This document shows, in pieces, positions 62,697-64,000 of a stretch of DNA of 64,000 nt. How positions within the stretch are numbered: position 1 is the stretch's first letter; each line of letters starts with the position of its first letter. The position numbers were made by a program, and so were the translations under genes. The notes beneath the pieces are model-generated. The model was not told the DNA's origin. It made no database searches and worked only from the letters and a program-made list of their open reading frames with translations. The stretch is from Bos javanicus. Lineage: Eukaryota > Chordata > Mammalia > Artiodactyla > Bovidae. The stretch is from the NCBI RefSeq assembly GCF_032452875.1, contig NC_083880.1, positions 62,260,829 through 62,324,828 on the forward strand. The letters are read 5' to 3'.

Positions 62697-63697
62697 TGTT
62701 GCTGTTGTTACAGTCGCTAAGTTGTGTCTAACTCTTTGCGACCCCATGACCTGCAGCATGCCAGGCTTCTCTGCCCTTCACTACCTCCTTGAGTTTGCTC
62801 AACTCATGTCCATCGAGTCGGTGATGCCATCCAACCATCTCATCCTCTGTCACCCCCTTCTCCTCCTGCCTTCAATCTTTCCCAGCATCAGGGTCTTTTC
62901 CAAGGAGTCAGCACTTCGCATCAGGTGGCCAAAGTATTGGAGTTTCAGCTTCAGCATCAGTCCTTCCAATGAATATTCAGGGATGATTTCCTTGCTGTCC
63001 AAGGAACTCTCAAGAGTCTTCTCTAGCACCACAGTCTGAAAGCATCAATTCTTTGATGCGCAGGCTTTTTCACGGTCCAACTCTCACATCCATTCATGAC
63101 TTTGACTAGATGGACCTTTGTTGGCAAAGTGACATCTCTGCTTTTTTAGTATACTGTCGAGGTTTGCCATAGCTATTCTTACAAGGAACAAGGGCCTTTT
63201 AATTTCATGGCTGCAGTCACCATCGGCACTGATTTTGGAGACCAAGAAAATGAATTCTCTCACTGTTTCCACTGTTTCCCCATCTATTTGCCATGAAGTG
63301 ATAGGACCAGATGCCATGATCTTCGTTTTTGAATGTTGAGTTTGAAAGCCAGCTTTTTCACTCCCTTCTTTCACCTTCATTAAGAGGCTCTTTAGTTCCT
63401 CTTCACTTTCTGCCATTAAAGTGGTATCATCTGCACATCTGAAACTGTTGCTATTTCTCCCAGCAATCTTGATTTCAGCTTGTGATTCATCCAGCCTGGC
63501 ATTTCGCATGATGTATTCTGCATGGAAGTTAAATAAGCAGGAATACAGCCTTGATGTATTCCTTTCCCAATTTTGAACCTGTCTGTTGTTCCATGTCCAG
63601 TTCTAACTGTTGCTTTTTGTCCTCCATACAGGTTTCTCAGGAGCAGGGAATGTGGTCTGGTATTCCTATCTCATTAAGAATATTCCACAATTTGGTG
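62697..63697 (-). repeat. BovB LINE fragment, antisense
   Basis: CAGTCGCTAAGTTGTGTC to GGTGGTATCATCTGCACATC and TGTGGTCTGGTATTCC. The minus strand keeps a CADD-type remnant of the RT motif, with stops. Confidence 0.92.
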
Positions 63698-63774
63698 TCT
63701 GCTTCTCCACACATGGGAGCTCATGTGTGGTGGAGCCAAGGCTGGGCCCAGAGAAGACATTATAGAGATGTTTC

Positions 63775-64000
63775 AGACTTCCCTGGAGGTCCAGTGCGAG
63801 GGACACAGGTTTGATCCCTAGTCCAGGAAGATTCCGCATGCCGCGGGGCAACTAAGCCCTTGCACCACAGCTACTGAAAGCCGTGAGCCCTAAAACCCAA
63901 GTTCTGCAACAAAATAAGCCAGTGCAACGAGAAGCTCATGAACCCCAACTAGAGAGTAGCCCACCCTCGCCACAATTAGAGAAAGCCCACACACAGAGCA
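63775..64000 (+). repeat. CHR-type tRNA SINE running off the right edge
   Basis: AGACTTCCCTGGAGGTCCAG, GGTTTGATCCCTAGTCC, GCAACTAAGCCC, GAACCCCAACTAGAG in order. The 3' end is not in the window. Confidence 0.9.

Noticed and set aside
12758..63999. tRNA-like sequences as functional tRNA genes
   Set aside because: They are the tRNA-derived heads of Bov-tA and CHR SINEs, which are diverged and dispersed.

Overview
This is nuclear DNA from a ruminant, almost certainly a bovid such as cattle, bison, buffalo, sheep or goat. The evidence is the density of ruminant-specific repeats: BovB (RTE-type) LINE fragments, Bov-tA and dimeric Bov-A2 SINEs with (AGC)n tails, and the cetartiodactyl CHR-type tRNA SINEs. 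Exons are short, flanked by GT-AG introns, and separated by repeat-rich introns. I cannot separate the species from this sequence alone. From the two genes I infer the region equivalent to human 20q11.21, where EFCAB8 and SUN5 are neighbours.

Region 1 (1-41,110, plus strand) holds the 3' part of EFCAB8, 24 coding exons from 1412 to 40756. Splicing them at GT-AG sites keeps one open frame of 1,154 residues plus stop. It contains an EF-hand, about two WD40 beta-propellers, a charged linker, and a Ser/Thr/Pro-rich C-terminus. The first exons lie upstream of the window. The introns carry BovB, Bov-tA, CHR-type SINE, MIR and old L1 remnants, several of them nested.

Region 2 (41,110-49,300) is the intergenic space between two convergent genes. 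I see no convincing gene in it. It holds a sense BovB fragment (43,936-44,559), a CHR SINE with target-site duplications, an AT-rich microsatellite (47,445-47,560) and an old antisense L1 with a nested SINE.

Region 3 (49,300-62,333, minus strand) holds the 3' nine coding exons of SUN5 (SPAG4L), 278 residues plus stop. They encode a transmembrane helix, a coiled coil and a complete SUN domain. The N-terminal exons lie beyond the right edge. One SUN5 intron (51,294-51,801) appears to start with GC instead of GT. The largest SUN5 intron (52,916-58,589) is mostly retroelement sequence.

Region 4 (62,690-64,000) is a BovB fragment followed by a CHR SINE that runs off the edge, upstream of the visible SUN5 exons.

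The two genes are arranged tail to tail. SUN5 is known as the SUN protein of the sperm head-tail coupling apparatus. EFCAB8 is little characterised and belongs with WDR49/WDR64-like EF-hand/WD40 proteins. I found no operon, CRISPR array, functional tRNA or rRNA gene, intact transposon or new multi-gene system. The points most worth a second look are the GC-AG intron in SUN5, the undecided EFCAB8 exon ends, a SINE inserted right behind an EFCAB8 splice donor, and several nested insertions with clear target-site duplications.
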